Of a stretch of 29,519 nucleotides of DNA, positions 9,582 to 21,985 are shown one piece after another. The stretch comes from Balamuthia mandrillaris (taxonomy: Eukaryota; Discosea; Longamoebia; Balamuthiidae). The position numbers were made by a program, and so were the translations under genes. A model generated the notes under the pieces. The model was not told the DNA's origin. It worked only from the letters and a program-made list of their open reading frames with translations, and did no database searches. The first letter of the stretch is position 1; each line of letters starts with the position of its first letter. The stretch lies in assembly GCA_031835245.1 (NCBI GenBank), contig JAVKOQ010000409.1:12501-42019 (forward strand), given 5' to 3'.

Positions 9582-11183
9582 ATGGAAGGGAAGAGCACGA
9601 AGAGCAACCCAAAGAAGAAAACCAAAGGAAGCAGCACCGCTTCTGGCTCAAACACAAAGGGGGTGCAGCCACCGCCAGGGCTTGGCGGGTGGCTTCAAAA
9701 AGGCAACAACCCTGAGCGAACCTCCCCGCGGAAAGAAAGCTCCGCAGAGCGTCCCAAAAAGAAGAAAGGCGAGAAAGCTGCCACAAAACCCTCTGCTGCT
9801 TCTTCCCTCCAGAATAAAAAGAAGAAGAAGCAGAAGAAGAAAAAGCCTTCCTCCAACACGTAACTGCTCTTTTTTTTTTCCCTCCATTTTTTTTTCTTCT
9901 TCAGCTCACCCTTTTTTTGTCCTCCTCCCCTCACAAACAGGAGCCATTCGGTGGAGAAAGAATGGCCTTCAGGCTTTGCTCCGAAAGACTTTGTTGCCGC
10001 TTTCAAAGAGGAGCAACAACCCTTGGAGGCGTTGCAGAAGCTTCGACGGTTTCTGACCTCAGAACAAAGCGAAGTTGAAGCGTGGACCACGTCCTTCATG
10101 ACCGAGAAGGGTCTTGCCGTGTTGTTCTCTTTGCTTCAGGTTCGTGTCCACACTTTTGTTGTGTAAAGCGATAAAGAGAAGAGAAGAGATAAAAGAGAAA
10201 CTGAGTGGAGAATGAAGACAGAGAGAGCGAGAGAGAGCAAGATCACTCATTGCTAAGCTTTCTGGTTTACAACCTGTTCAGGAGAAGAACAACAAGTCAA
10301 GAACGAACGCGCTGGATCTCTCCGTTCAAGCCGAATGTCTCAAAGTGTTGGAGGTAATGGTTACGGCAGTTCCTCGCGCCCGTCGCGCGCTCAACAACCC
10401 CACCGCCATCAAAGACGTGCTTCGAACGCTCTCCACGGAAGATGTACGCTTGAAGGCGAGCGTGCTCCGGCTGTTGTCTTTGTTCTGCATCTTGGAGCCC
10501 GAGAACGGAACTGAGATCGTTTTGGATGCTTTTTCCTGGTACAAACAAGAGAAGAAAGGTTTGTTCTTCCATTCTCTCTCCTCCCTCTCGCTTCACTATC
10601 TCTCTTTGCTCTCGTTGTTAACCAAAACTTTAACCAATACAGAACGTAAACGATTCGAAACGGTGATACAATCACTGGACAAAGAAGAAGACCTGGAGTT
10701 TCTCTTACAAGCACTAAGCTTCTTGAACGCTGTCGTCAACTCTCCTCCCGATGTCGATACGAGGATGATGTTGCGACAAGAGCTTGAGGAGGAATTGGGC
10801 TTTGCCGAGGTGAGGAACAAGCTTTTGCTCACGTGGAAAGATCAGTCGGAGCAGATGATGAGTCTGTTGAAGGTCTATGAAGAAGAAACGAAACAAGATG
10901 AAAACGAGTTGAAACGAACAGCAAGCTTCCGGTAACTTAAAATGCATTTTTGTGGGCGTAGCAAGAAGAGGACTGATGATTCTCTCTTGCTTTGAATAGG
11001 ATTGCCGGAGTGAGTGCTGAGAATGCTGATGCCATGTTTCATGTGATAAAGAGGAGTGCACAGGATGGCCCCAACCACGATGCCTTCCTTTCGGTACTGC
11101 AGTCTCTCACCAAAACTGCAACCACTCATTTGGGCAGGTTTGTTCCTTTCTTGTTCTTCCTTTTCTCCTAGTTCTTCTGCTGG

Positions 11184-11248
<65 letters not shown>

Positions 11249-12628
11249 CTTCTTCTTCTTCTTCTTCTTGTTCTTGTTCTTGTTCTTGTTCTTGTTCTTG
11301 TTCTTCTTCTTCTTCTTCTTCTTCTTCTTCTTCTTGTTCTTGTTCTTCTTCTTCTTCTTCTTCTTCTTCTTCTTCTTCTTCTTCTTTTCTTCTTCTTCTT
11401 CTTCTTCTTCTTCTTCTTCTTCTTCTGCTTGTTATGGTTTAAATAATGAGGTTTGTTTTATGTCGTTCTAGTGCTGAAGTTTGGAATGGACTTGCCTCTC
11501 TTTTGAAAGACTATTACCTGACCATTGCTGCTTCCTCAAACGCGAACGACAAAAACCACAAGCTCGTGTTGATATCTTCATCGGAGTTGGAAGACATGAA
11601 ACAAGTCCATCGGAGCAAAGTTGTTCTCCTGAACAAACGGATACAAGAGCTGCAAGCCGTGCTGCAAAAAGTGTTGCTGGAGAGCGAGACGGCTCTTTCG
11701 GAGGAGACCTCTGCGCGCGTCTTCGCGAGAGCCTACTCCTGTTCTTCGTTGATGGAAGACACGGAAACGGAAGACGCCAAAGAGGAGATTGATGAAGGAG
11801 ACGACAAAGAGATCGGAGGCAAAGCGAAAGCGAAGAAGAACGAGAAGAAGGCAAAGAAGAAAGTAGACAGACAACAAAAACGAAAAGAGATCGCCGAAAA
11901 GAAAGAGAAAAAGAAAGAGAAAAAGAAGAAACGAAAAGGTACTCTCGACGAAAAAGAAGCAGCACACGAAGCAGCAAACCAGCAACCAACGCCGAGAGAA
12001 GAAAGAGAGGAGTGCGAGCATGGCATAGCCTGTACCATCGCCGACCCCGAACACTTTATCCGCTTTGCTCATACGAGAAGAGTACAAACTGCAACAACGA
12101 AGACAGAAGAAGAAGAACCAACAGATGCCGAAGACGAGTCTAAAGCAACCAACACCCGCTGCGACAAGACTGAAGACGAAGAAGCGGAACCGGCCACCAA
12201 CGATCTATCTTATCCAAGTGACGATGGCTCTTCTTTGTCTTCCTCCTCTCAACATAACGTAAGGACATCCAGAGCACGATCCGTCACGACCGGACCAGGC
12301 GGAGGTCTTCCTTTCCGACCGAAAGTACTCATCTATCCCAGCCACAAGCAGTTGAAGCCGTTGAGCTGGGTGAAGCTCCCCGGCTCAGCCGCTTCTCTTT
12401 CTTCCTTCTGGAGGGGCATTGATGACAGCTCTGCTTTGAGAGAGCTGAACACCAAAGCTTTGGAGGAGCTGTTTTCCAAGGAAGTCATTGCAAGCGATGA
12501 GAAAGAAGGAGAGCAACAAGAAGTGGAGAAGAAGGAAGGACCAGAGATAAAAGAGAAGGAAGAGGGGCCGATCACTTTGTTGGAACCTTTGCTAGCGAAC
12601 CGAGGAGGTACGTTCTCGTTCTCTTTAT

Positions 12629-12662
<34 letters not shown>

Positions 12663-13276
12663 CTCTCGCTTCTCTCTTCTCTTTCTCACTTCTCCTCTAT
12701 TTTAACATTCTATGTATCGTTATAGCAATCTTTCTTTCAAAGTTGGGCAAAAGCAACGAAGAGTTACTCAACGCTTTGCTCCAACTCGACGAAGACATCC
12801 TTACAGGAGATGTTGTCACCGGTTTAATGGACTTGGTGCCTTCTTCGGAAGACTTGGACAGAATCGAAGCGTTTCCGGAGAAAGACAGGTCTCGTTTGGG
12901 CGCGTTGGAGCAGTACTTTTGGGCAATTAGAAACGTTCCTCGACTGGAGCAGCGGCTTGTGGCTCTGAAGTTCAAGTTTGAGTTTGCGGAACTGTATTCT
13001 AACGTTCAACCGGTTAGTATACGTCCTTCTTCTCCTGGCTTCCTTCGTTTCTTCTCTGTTCTGCACAAGGTTCCTCTTTTTCTGAACGACACGAAAAACA
13101 ATAGGACGTTGAGACAGTGCGAACAGCCATAAGAGAAGTGGAACAGAGTCACAAGCTCAAAGGCATCTTTGGAGTAATACTCGCTATTGGTAATTATCTC
13201 AACGCAGGCAGTTATCGTGGCCAAGCCTCTGGTTTCAAGCTCAATGCTTTGAGCAAACTTGCTGACTTGAAGGTAA

Positions 13277-13310
<34 letters not shown>

Positions 13311-14696
13311 AGAGACGACAGAAGATGAGACGAGAAAGAGCGACATTATATATGAATCTAAACAAAACCACTTATAACAGTCATCAGATGGGCAAATCAC
13401 GTTGACTCATTTCTTGGCGAATGCTGTGGCCACTAAACATGAGAATCTGTTGGACTTTTCGCAAGAGCTTTCTCATGTAGAGCCTGCTTCACGAGGTACT
13501 TTCTTTGTTTCTATGTTTTCTCTGCTTCCCCCTTGCTCTCTCTTAACACTTGCTCAATATTGTCTTCTCTTTTTTCATCAGTCGTGTTATGTTCTCTGCG
13601 AGAAGGAGTGAAGAAGTTGGTAGAGGGCATCCATCACATCGAACAAGAACTCAAACTCATTCCCAACAACACCGACAACAACGAACAAGAAGAAAACAAA
13701 AACGAAGAATGTACGCCCGAAGAAAAGAACAGCAACAACCAACAAACAGAAAACAAGGACCGGTTTTATTCGGTGATGAGCGAGTTCGTCAATAACAACA
13801 GAACCTCCGTGGAAGAGATCGAAACTGGATTGATTGCATTGGAAGAGGAATTTGCTGCTTTGGCTGAAGCGTTGGCAGAGCCGCAACAGAAGACCACTCC
13901 CACCAAGCTTTTCCGAGTGTTGTCCAGCTTCATGGCCAACTTTGATAGGGCTCACTACGAAAACATTCAGCGACAAAAACGAGAAGAAAGCGAACAACAA
14001 AAGAGAGAAAGCAACTCTACTGCATCCACGTTCTCTCGTTGGTTGGGTCTTGGCAATAGTAGTCATCACCATGAAGCTGGCCACAACAATAACGAAGTGG
14101 GAACTTCTCCTCCGGAGGAGATCATGAACCAACTTGCAAGCGGTGCTCTCTTTAGAAACCGACGAACGGAATTGCACCAGCAGAGACGCCAATCATTGGC
14201 TATTCTTTCTGTTTCCGCATTGTCTTCTTCTGCCCCAGCCAGCCCGGAGCCAAGAACCAAGGCACAGAACAAAGCAAGCGTGCAGAAATCTCCAAGAGGA
14301 GGGGCAAGTGAAAGTGGCGGAGCAGGTCTTAACGGAGGTGGCGCTGATGGATCTATCCAACAGCTCCGAAAGAGGACAGGAAGCATCATGGCTCAGGTCA
14401 ATGCTGCGAACATGGCTTATATAGAGGCCCGAATGAAAGAAGCTGCCAAACGAACGGACGAGAGCTGCTGCAACAACGCCAACTTGGAAATGATGGCAAG
14501 ACGAGGACGCAGCTCCACTCTGAATGTGGCTTCTCATTCGCCTTATCGCGGTCCGGCTTTGAACCTTCGAGGCAAGCTCAACCCTCCCCAAGAGCCGTTA
14601 CCTCCCGTTCCCGTTCCTTCCCAGGCAGAGGGGAGTACTTCATCCAACGTCGAGACCGGTCCCCCAGCAGTGGAAGTGGGCGTTTCTGAACCCTAA
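9582..14696 (+). CDS. Diaphanous-related formin (GBD/FH3 - FH2 - DAD) lacking an FH1 region, about 1333 aa
   Basis: Formins nucleate and elongate unbranched actin filaments; this one should be Rho-regulated. Exons: 9582-9859, 9941-10139, 10282-10558, 10643-10931, 11000-11137, 11472-12607, 12726-13012, 13105-13272, 13381-13495, 13582-14696; all phases close. A Lys-rich N terminus is followed by an armadillo-like GBD/FH3 (about 95-390: KLRRFLTSEQSEVEAW, ALNNPTAIKDVLRTL, LQALSFLNAVVNSP). Exon 6 holds a predicted coiled coil and a KE-rich region. The FH2 begins LKPLSWVKLP with lasso WRGID and contains the hallmark AIGNYLNAG, RGQASGFKL and LSKLADLKSSDG. Near residues 1142-1160 EIMNQLASGALFRNRR matches the DAD consensus (LLxxLxxGxxFRxRR). 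Where FH1 polyproline normally sits, residues between FH3 and FH2 are acidic/basic with no proline runs. Intron 5 is 334 nt of triplet repeat. Confidence 0.92.
11184..11427 (+). repeat. (TTG)n-(TTCTTG)n-(TTC)n compound microsatellite in formin intron 5
   Basis: About 240 bp runs from pure TTG through TTCTTG hexamers to TTC triplets, inside intron 11138-11471. It is pyrimidine-rich on the sense strand. Leu, Phe, Ser and Cys homopolymer ORFs through it are artefacts. Confidence 0.95.
12630..12670 (+). repeat. (CT)n in formin intron 6
   Basis: A CT-rich run inside intron 12608-12725, pyrimidine-rich on the sense strand. Confidence 0.8.
13278..13309 (+). repeat. (GA)n in formin intron 8
   Basis: About 30 bp of GA directly after the donor of intron 13273-13380. 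This is the one clear purine-rich sense-strand repeat in the window and sits at the 5' end of the intron. Confidence 0.85.
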
Positions 14697-14776
14697 AAAA
14701 AAAACCACAATACAGAAAATTTGTACACAAAAAATTTCAAGTATGAAAAAATGACTCCTCGTAAAATTTGACTGAC

Positions 14777-14801
14777 TGACGTCATTGGATTGGTGACGTC
14801 A
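14777..14801. promoter_or_regulatory. CRE - CCAAT - CCAAT - CRE module upstream of the ankyrin gene
   Basis: Two perfect palindromic TGACGTCA octamers lie at 14777-14784 and 14794-14801, with centres 17 bp apart. Two back-to-back ATTGG pentamers (CCAAT in reverse) sit at 14784-14788 and 14789-14793 between them. TGACGTCA is the bZIP CREB/ATF site and CCAAT is the NF-Y site in opisthokonts. The module lies about 80 bp after the formin stop and 190 bp before the ankyrin ATG, so it most likely drives the latter. Confidence 0.65.
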
Positions 14802-14990
14802 TACATTACAATTTTTGCGGACAGAGAGAAAGAAGGAAAGAGGCACCCGCCTTCCTCGTGGCGGTTCTTTGCTCAAACAACAACAAAGCCAGTTAACTGG
14901 AGGCGGCCAAAGGTTCTTGCTGCTGCTGCTGCTGGTTTAGCTTGCGGATGAGTTACTGGGCTGTACAAAAAACAAAAAACAAAAAAAAAA

Positions 14991-16670
14991 ATGAAAGCTG
15001 CAATAGACTTTTTGAAGCGCTCTTTCCTGCCAGGAGCCACCACCCTTGAGGAAGGAGAAAAGGTTTATTGGTGGGGTTGCAACAAGGACACCGCCACTAC
15101 AGCTTCTACCACCTCAACGTCCGATGAACCAACACCTTCGGATAACCTGTCCTCCTCTGCTTCCCCTCCTCGGGGCCAATCAAAGAAGAGAAAACGAGGT
15201 CGCATATTCCAGTCCACCCAACGTTCCATTGAGGAAGACCCCACCGTGATCGCCGCCCAAGGCAGAGATCCGGCCGCCTACTTTGGCCGATTCCTGGTGA
15301 TGAGCGTACTGGAGGACAACCCCTCGGACCTGCGTCGCTTCCTCTTCAAAGGGGCCGATCCGAACTACACCACCGAGGAGGGCTTCACCCCTCTCTACCT
15401 GGCCCTCACCCACGAGCTCCTGGAGTGCGCTGAAGTGCTGATGGACCACGGAGCTCTGCTCACCAAAGAGGTTTTCATTGGTGGTGGTGGTGGTGGTGGA
15501 AACGGAGGAGCTGGGGTGGCCCGCCGGAGGACCTCTTCTTCTTCGTGTTGTTCTCCCCTGAGTGTGGTGCTTGGAAGCAAGGCACATAATGAGGCGTTGC
15601 AAAGGATGGTGCTCTCTCGTGTGGCACGCATGGAACAGCATTACTTCATGAATGGCGGTTGTGCTGTTGGCGGGGGTGTGAGGCCTTGTCTCACTTCTTC
15701 CTATTCTTGCTCTTCTTCTAGCGGCACTTCTTCGTTCTCAAGCGGCATCGAAGATGCAGCCTCGGCTCCTTCGCCCTGTTTCTTTCCTTCGAAACGGAGG
15801 AGGACCGTCAGCTCGCCAGAACGTCATCATGTGGAAATTGCTCTTCCACGCAACACTTCATCTCCGTCTCCTCCTTCGTCCTCTGTTTCTGATGTAGGCG
15901 CAGTGGCAACTCGCAAAGAAGCACAAAACGAAGAAAGAGAGGTGGCACAAACCGGTCCTCTTTCATCAGACCGTCAAACCCAAATGAAAGAGATTGAAGA
16001 ATCAGAGGAACTGACAGGGAAAGAAGGAAAAGTAGCATCGACCACCATCTCCCACGAGAAGCTTTATGCAACTCTAGAGTCAACAACAAAAACGCAAGTA
16101 ACAACAAAAACAAGCTCCTCTTTAACACCAACGACAACAATCACCACAACGAACACAGATTTTTCTGTTCTCAATCCCCCACCTCCCTCATTATCGCCAC
16201 CGACGCCTTCACCCTCTGCAATTGCATTTTCGTTGCAACCAACACCACAACAGAGAGTATCAATATTACCTCACGCACAAGTCGTTTCATCATCCACGCA
16301 CCGTCCTCGCGATAACGCGTTTGAACCTACACCGTCATCCTCAACAGCAGCTCCTCATCAGCTTCCTTCTTTTCCATCCCCATCCTCCCCTTCTGCTCCT
16401 GTTAACAGTGACCAAACACGAAGTATACCGCAACAACGACCCCCCACACCCCCTCCCACGAGGGCACCACCAATCTCGCCATCCTATTCACCGCTGTCAA
16501 CATCGTTACCACCACAAAAACAGCCACATCACCACTCTGGCCACCATCTCCATGCAGGTCATCATCGCCATTCTTCTCCTCCTCATCCTTCTACCCCCAA
16601 CAACAACAGCAGCAACAAAAGCTCGAATAGTACGACGAGACGGCCGCACGAAACTCTGATCCGTGCATAG
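14991..16670 (+). CDS. Ankyrin-repeat protein with long low-complexity tail, 559 aa, single exon
   Basis: The function is unknown. A single uninterrupted ORF starts at an ATG preceded by an A-rich stretch. Residues about 95-160 carry two ankyrin-like repeats: DNPSDLRRFLFKGADPNYTT and EGFTPLYLALTHELLE then AEVLMDHGALL, with the usual GADPN and TPLxLA signatures. A basic cluster (KKRKRGR, about 65-71) precedes them, a potential nuclear signal. A poly-Gly patch (about 164-172) and a further probable repeat remnant (SPLSVVLGSKAHNEALQRMV) follow. Residues 220-559 are Ser/Thr/Pro-rich with many SP and PP runs and a His-rich end (HHHSGHHLHAGHHRHSSPPH). It could be a scaffold or adaptor; ankyrin repeats alone do not identify a pathway. 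Lack of introns contrasts with its neighbours. Confidence 0.8.
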   Translation: MKAAIDFLKRSFLPGATTLEEGEKVYWWGCNKDTATTASTTSTSDEPTPSDNLSSSASPPRGQSKKRKRGRIFQSTQRSIEEDPTVIAAQGRDPAAYFGRFLVMSVLEDNPSDLRRFLFKGADPNYTTEEGFTPLYLALTHELLECAEVLMDHGALLTKEVFIGGGGGGGNGGAGVARRRTSSSSCCSPLSVVLGSKAHNEALQRMVLSRVARMEQHYFMNGGCAVGGGVRPCLTSSYSCSSSSGTSSFSSGIEDAASAPSPCFFPSKRRRTVSSPERHHVEIALPRNTSSPSPPSSSVSDVGAVATRKEAQNEEREVAQTGPLSSDRQTQMKEIEESEELTGKEGKVASTTISHEKLYATLESTTKTQVTTKTSSSLTPTTTITTTNTDFSVLNPPPPSLSPPTPSPSAIAFSLQPTPQQRVSILPHAQVVSSSTHRPRDNAFEPTPSSSTAAPHQLPSFPSPSSPSAPVNSDQTRSIPQQRPPTPPPTRAPPISPSYSPLSTSLPPQKQPHHHSGHHLHAGHHRHSSPPHPSTPNNNSSNKSSNSTTRRPHETLIRA

Positions 16671-16916
16671 CACAAACTCCCATGATTTTTTTTGCTAATG
16701 TATGTACATACAGTAAATAGTTATTTACTTCTTTAAACTTTACAATTGTTAAGAATACTGCCCGGTGTTTTGGACTGAGAGCAACAAAAGACAACATAAC
16801 TATACAGCATTATTATTAATTTTAAAAAGAAAAGAAAACCAAAAAAAAGAAAAAGAAAAAGAAAAATTACAAAAAGATACATGGCAGCAAAGAACAGCCT
16901 TCTTTCCCCAACGAAC
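16671..16916. other. Convergent 3' region between the ankyrin gene and AMPK beta
   Basis: The two genes converge, leaving only about 246 bp. The stretch is AT-rich, with an A-rich tract at 16825-16870 that would give T-rich sequence downstream of the AMPK beta stop. No gene is seen. Confidence 0.5.
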
Positions 16917-19291
<2,375 letters not shown>

Positions 19292-19876
19292 CGCTACCAC
19301 CACCAGCTGCTTCTACGTACTACCACCGCTACTGTTTTCGCTACGTTTTCGGTAGTAAACTCGCAAAAAAAAAAAAGCTTCCCACCACCACACCTCACCA
19401 AAGCTATGCGGGGGTGGTTGGTTTTCGTGATACTCCCAGTTGGCCACTGCCGCTTGGACTTTTTTTTTTTTTTTGACGTTTACGCTATCTTTCTTTTTGT
19501 CGACGCGACAACTTCGCGGTTGAACGACAACAGCACGAGAAAATTATTTGGATATTTCCAACAAATATTTCTTCGCAAGTTGAACCGCTGACATCATCCT
19601 GTATACCCGCTAAAACATACGAGGTTGAGCGGCCCACCCCACTAAGTAGCCAATAAACTATGCCAAAAAATATTCCCGCCAAAAACATCGCTGCACCTCA
19701 ACTCCAAAAAAAAAAAAAAGGGTTTTGCAAAAAGACTGAAGACTTAATTTTTGGTACGCCGCTTGGCTCAACTAACCCTTTTTGGCGTTGGGAAACAAGG
19801 CCAGATAGGAAGAAATGGAGTACCCCTTAGCAGAACGTTTACACCAAAGCCGCTGCCCTAGCTGTGTGGCTATTGC
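19292..19876. other. Divergent intergenic region upstream of AMPK beta and a small plus-strand ORF
   Basis: It contains homopolymers (A-run near 19365, T-run at 19459-19474, A-run near 19705), a CCAAT box near 19650 and an E2F-like TTCCCGCC near 19673. No protein with recognisable homology is found. The AMPK beta promoter should lie here. Confidence 0.4.
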
Positions 19877-20269
19877 ATGAGAGAGGGACTCACAGTTCAC
19901 TATGGGCACGGCAGGGACGAGAAGGAGGCCTATGTGCAGGCTGCTTTCCGTCACCTATGCCGTAAGCTTGCTAAAAACAAACACTACCCATGGGAAGGGA
20001 AGGACTATGCTGTCCATTATGTTCCCTGGGTAGATCCCAAGGAGGACGAGGACTTGGACTTGGATTTGTTACACAACTATCCAGTGGCGCAGCAGAGGTG
20101 CTATTGCGTTTATGAGGCATTGGAGGTGTGTTTAGAAGAAAGCGCGAGAAACAGGCTTTTATCGAAGCTATATTACTGTACAATTCTGTACGAAGACGAA
20201 GACGAAGACGAAGAAGAAGCCGCTTTTGGTGGCCGTTACTCTTTCTCACCTCGTGTTTGGTGTTTGTAG
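19877..20269 (+). CDS. Small hypothetical protein, 130 aa
   Basis: The product is not recognised. The ORF has a non-repetitive, protein-like composition (YVQAAFRHLCRKLAKNKHYP, YAVHYVPWVDPKEDEDLDL, CYCVYEALEVCLEESARNRL), ending with an acidic patch (EDEDEDEEE) and SPRVWCL. There is a stop just upstream in this frame. An ATG at 19815 in another frame reads MEYPLAERLHQSRCPSCVAIA and ends right where this ORF begins, so the true gene could start earlier with a frame change. Five Cys and two possible CxC/CPxC pairs give no clear zinc-finger spacing. It may be a real small gene, an exon of a larger gene with the C2-like exon downstream, or a relic. Confidence 0.4.
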   Translation: MREGLTVHYGHGRDEKEAYVQAAFRHLCRKLAKNKHYPWEGKDYAVHYVPWVDPKEDEDLDLDLLHNYPVAQQRCYCVYEALEVCLEESARNRLLSKLYYCTILYEDEDEDEEEAAFGGRYSFSPRVWCL

Positions 20270-20913
20270 CTCCGTCTTCCACCCATAACGGAAATGACTA
20301 TTATATCAACCTTCTCATTTCAACCACCCCTACGTTAACGTACTCCTTTAACGTGAATCAAGACTAGCAAGTTGTTGCGGTCCAGTTTCTTCTGATAAAA
20401 CAGTTGTTCTTTTTCCCTCATTCGTATTCTTTTCTGTTGGTGGTGTTAGCCTTGTTGCAGTTGTAAATCCTCCTCTTCCCGTTTCTCTCTTTCAAAGCTG
20501 AAACCAACATGGGAGGAAGGGTTTCACTTCGCAAGCGTTCACCTGACAGACCCTAGAACTCCGCTCATCATCGTACCCAAGAAGGATGCCGATAGTAACC
20601 TTACTCAGTGGCGCGCGTCTATAATATATTGTCCGTCGCTTCTGTGCGAGGCAAGTAACGCTCCCGGTCGGTCTGGGGTTTCAGGTTGCTCCACAACGGG
20701 TAACCCTCCTGACGGTGAACCGGTACCGATGCAATTCATTATTTTATGTGAAGGAGGAAGAGCAGGAAAAGTTTAAAATAACAAGCCCGATCTTCTTTGT
20801 TCGAGGCCAAAACACAAAACCCTTGTTGGCCCCAAAGTTCAGTTGTGTGCTTGTCGTTCTTTTGTGTAGGCAACAAACAGACACTTTGCTTCGCCTCCTC
20901 GACAAGTAGAAAA
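20270..20913. other. Intergenic region containing an orphan C2 exon
   Basis: Apart from the C2-like segment (20498 to about 20616) nothing coding is recognised. The stretch just before 20914 is the presumed promoter and 5' UTR of the C2 gene. Confidence 0.45.
20498..20616 (+). pseudogene. Orphan C2-domain exon, diverged relative of exon 2 of the downstream C2 gene
   Basis: After a pyrimidine-rich stretch ending tttcaaag, the plus strand reads KLKPTWEEGFHFASVHL and then TPLIIVPKKDADSNL. The intact C2 gene downstream begins its exon 2, after an intron ending aaaaaag, with LNPRWEESFFFTL. Both segments start at the same codon of the C2 fold, right after a plausible acceptor and in the same phase. 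No matching first C2 half (like VTIVEARNL...SDPYA) is found between 20270 and 20497. So this is either a gene fragment from a duplication or one exon of an unrecognised longer gene. Confidence 0.5.
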
Positions 20914-21819
20914 ATGGGAGATTTGGTTGTAACTATAGTGGAGGCACGGAACCTCATCGCCGGCGACAGCAACGGCCTCTCCGACCCTTATGCTTGCCTC
21001 TCCATAGGCAAAACCAAGTTCAAAACAAAAACCATCAAAAAAACGGTAGCTCTTCGTAGAGTCGCGTGTCTAACCCTCCCTTCTCTTTCGTCTCGTTTCT
21101 CTTGTCTCTTTCATCGTTTTCGTTGCTTCTCTTTCTGTATTCACACACAACACAAAAAAGCTCAATCCAAGGTGGGAGGAAAGCTTTTTCTTCACGCTCC
21201 CCTACCCTCCGGAAGAGCAACGCCTCAAATTGAAGGTCTTTGATTGGGACATGATAGGGTCGAACGACCGCTTGGGTAAGACGTGGATCTCACTCAACTT
21301 CCTCATCAGAGGCCAAGAGCACGGCGGCTGGTACCCCCTCGAGGGCGTCCCTCATGGAGAGGTCTATCTCCGGTTGCTCCCAACGGGCTGGGGACGAGAC
21401 CCGCAAGATGAAACCCTTTCCTCGAACCGTTCCGCGGAGGAGACCTATCAGTATCACCAACAACAACCACAAAGCATCAGCCATTCTCCACATTCATCTC
21501 CTAGTTTCTCTGGCTCTGGCTCTGGCTCTGGCTCTCACCACAAATCTCGCTCCCGCGGTTCTTCTTCAGGGTTCTCTTCTTCTTCTTGTTGTTCTTGTTC
21601 TTGTTCTTGTTCTTCTCCTTCTCCTTCTCGTACTTCATTGTTCCTTCTTTGTTCTCACTCTTCTTCTTATTCCGTCTTTGCAGCATAAAGTTGAAAGGGG
21701 TGGGGAAATCAGTTGGGTCGGGTCTCTCTGTAGCGGGAGATGTGTTGGGAGCAGTGGGTCATGTCGCTGTAGCTGGTTTATCTGTAGCTGGAGATATCTT
21801 GAGTATTTTAGACGACTAA
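20914..21819 (+). CDS. Single C2-domain protein with Ser-rich linker and Gly/Ala-rich hydrophobic C terminus, 225 aa
   Basis: C2 domains bind Ca2+ and acidic membranes. Exons: 20914-21045, 21161-21570, 21684-21819; phases close. The domain fills residues 1 to about 125: MGDLVVTIVEARNLIAGDSN, LSDPYACLSIG, LNPRWEESFFFTL, KVFDWDMIGSNDRLG. The Ca-ligand aspartates of loop 1 (DSNGLSDPY) and loop 3 (FDWDMIGSND) are kept, so Ca-dependent binding is likely. A Gln/Ser/Gly-rich linker (HQQQP, GSGSGSGS) follows. The tail has an internal repeat, GLSVAGDVLGAVGH and GLSVAGDILSILDD, amphipathic or hydrophobic enough to touch membrane. The design resembles small plant and protist C2-only proteins; no enzyme domain is present. 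Intron 2 contains TTC/TTG repeats. Confidence 0.85.
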
Positions 21820-21854
21820 AACCTCCTTTGTAACATTTGTCTAGTACCAGTTGC

Positions 21855-21898
<44 letters not shown>

Positions 21899-21985
21899 CG
21901 GAGACAGAACGAGAGCAGACAACAGAGAAGAAATACAAATACTAAGCAGCTCTTGGGGAGATAGCTCTATCGAGAAATTGTTGTT
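21820..21985. other. Convergent 3' region with a (GA)n run
   Basis: The C2 gene and the minus-strand protease gene converge here. About 34 bp of GA dinucleotides lie at 21860-21893. No gene. Confidence 0.7.

Noticed and set aside
11056-11471. Plus-strand Cys/Ser and Leu/Phe-rich ORFs
   Set aside because: Triplet repeat read-through inside formin intron 5.
20540-20620. PLIIVPKKDADSN looked at first like a Gypsy-type reverse transcriptase motif (xxVPKKDG)
   Set aside because: The upstream residues LKPTWEEGFHF fit a C2 domain and match the neighbouring C2 gene, and no other RT motif follows.
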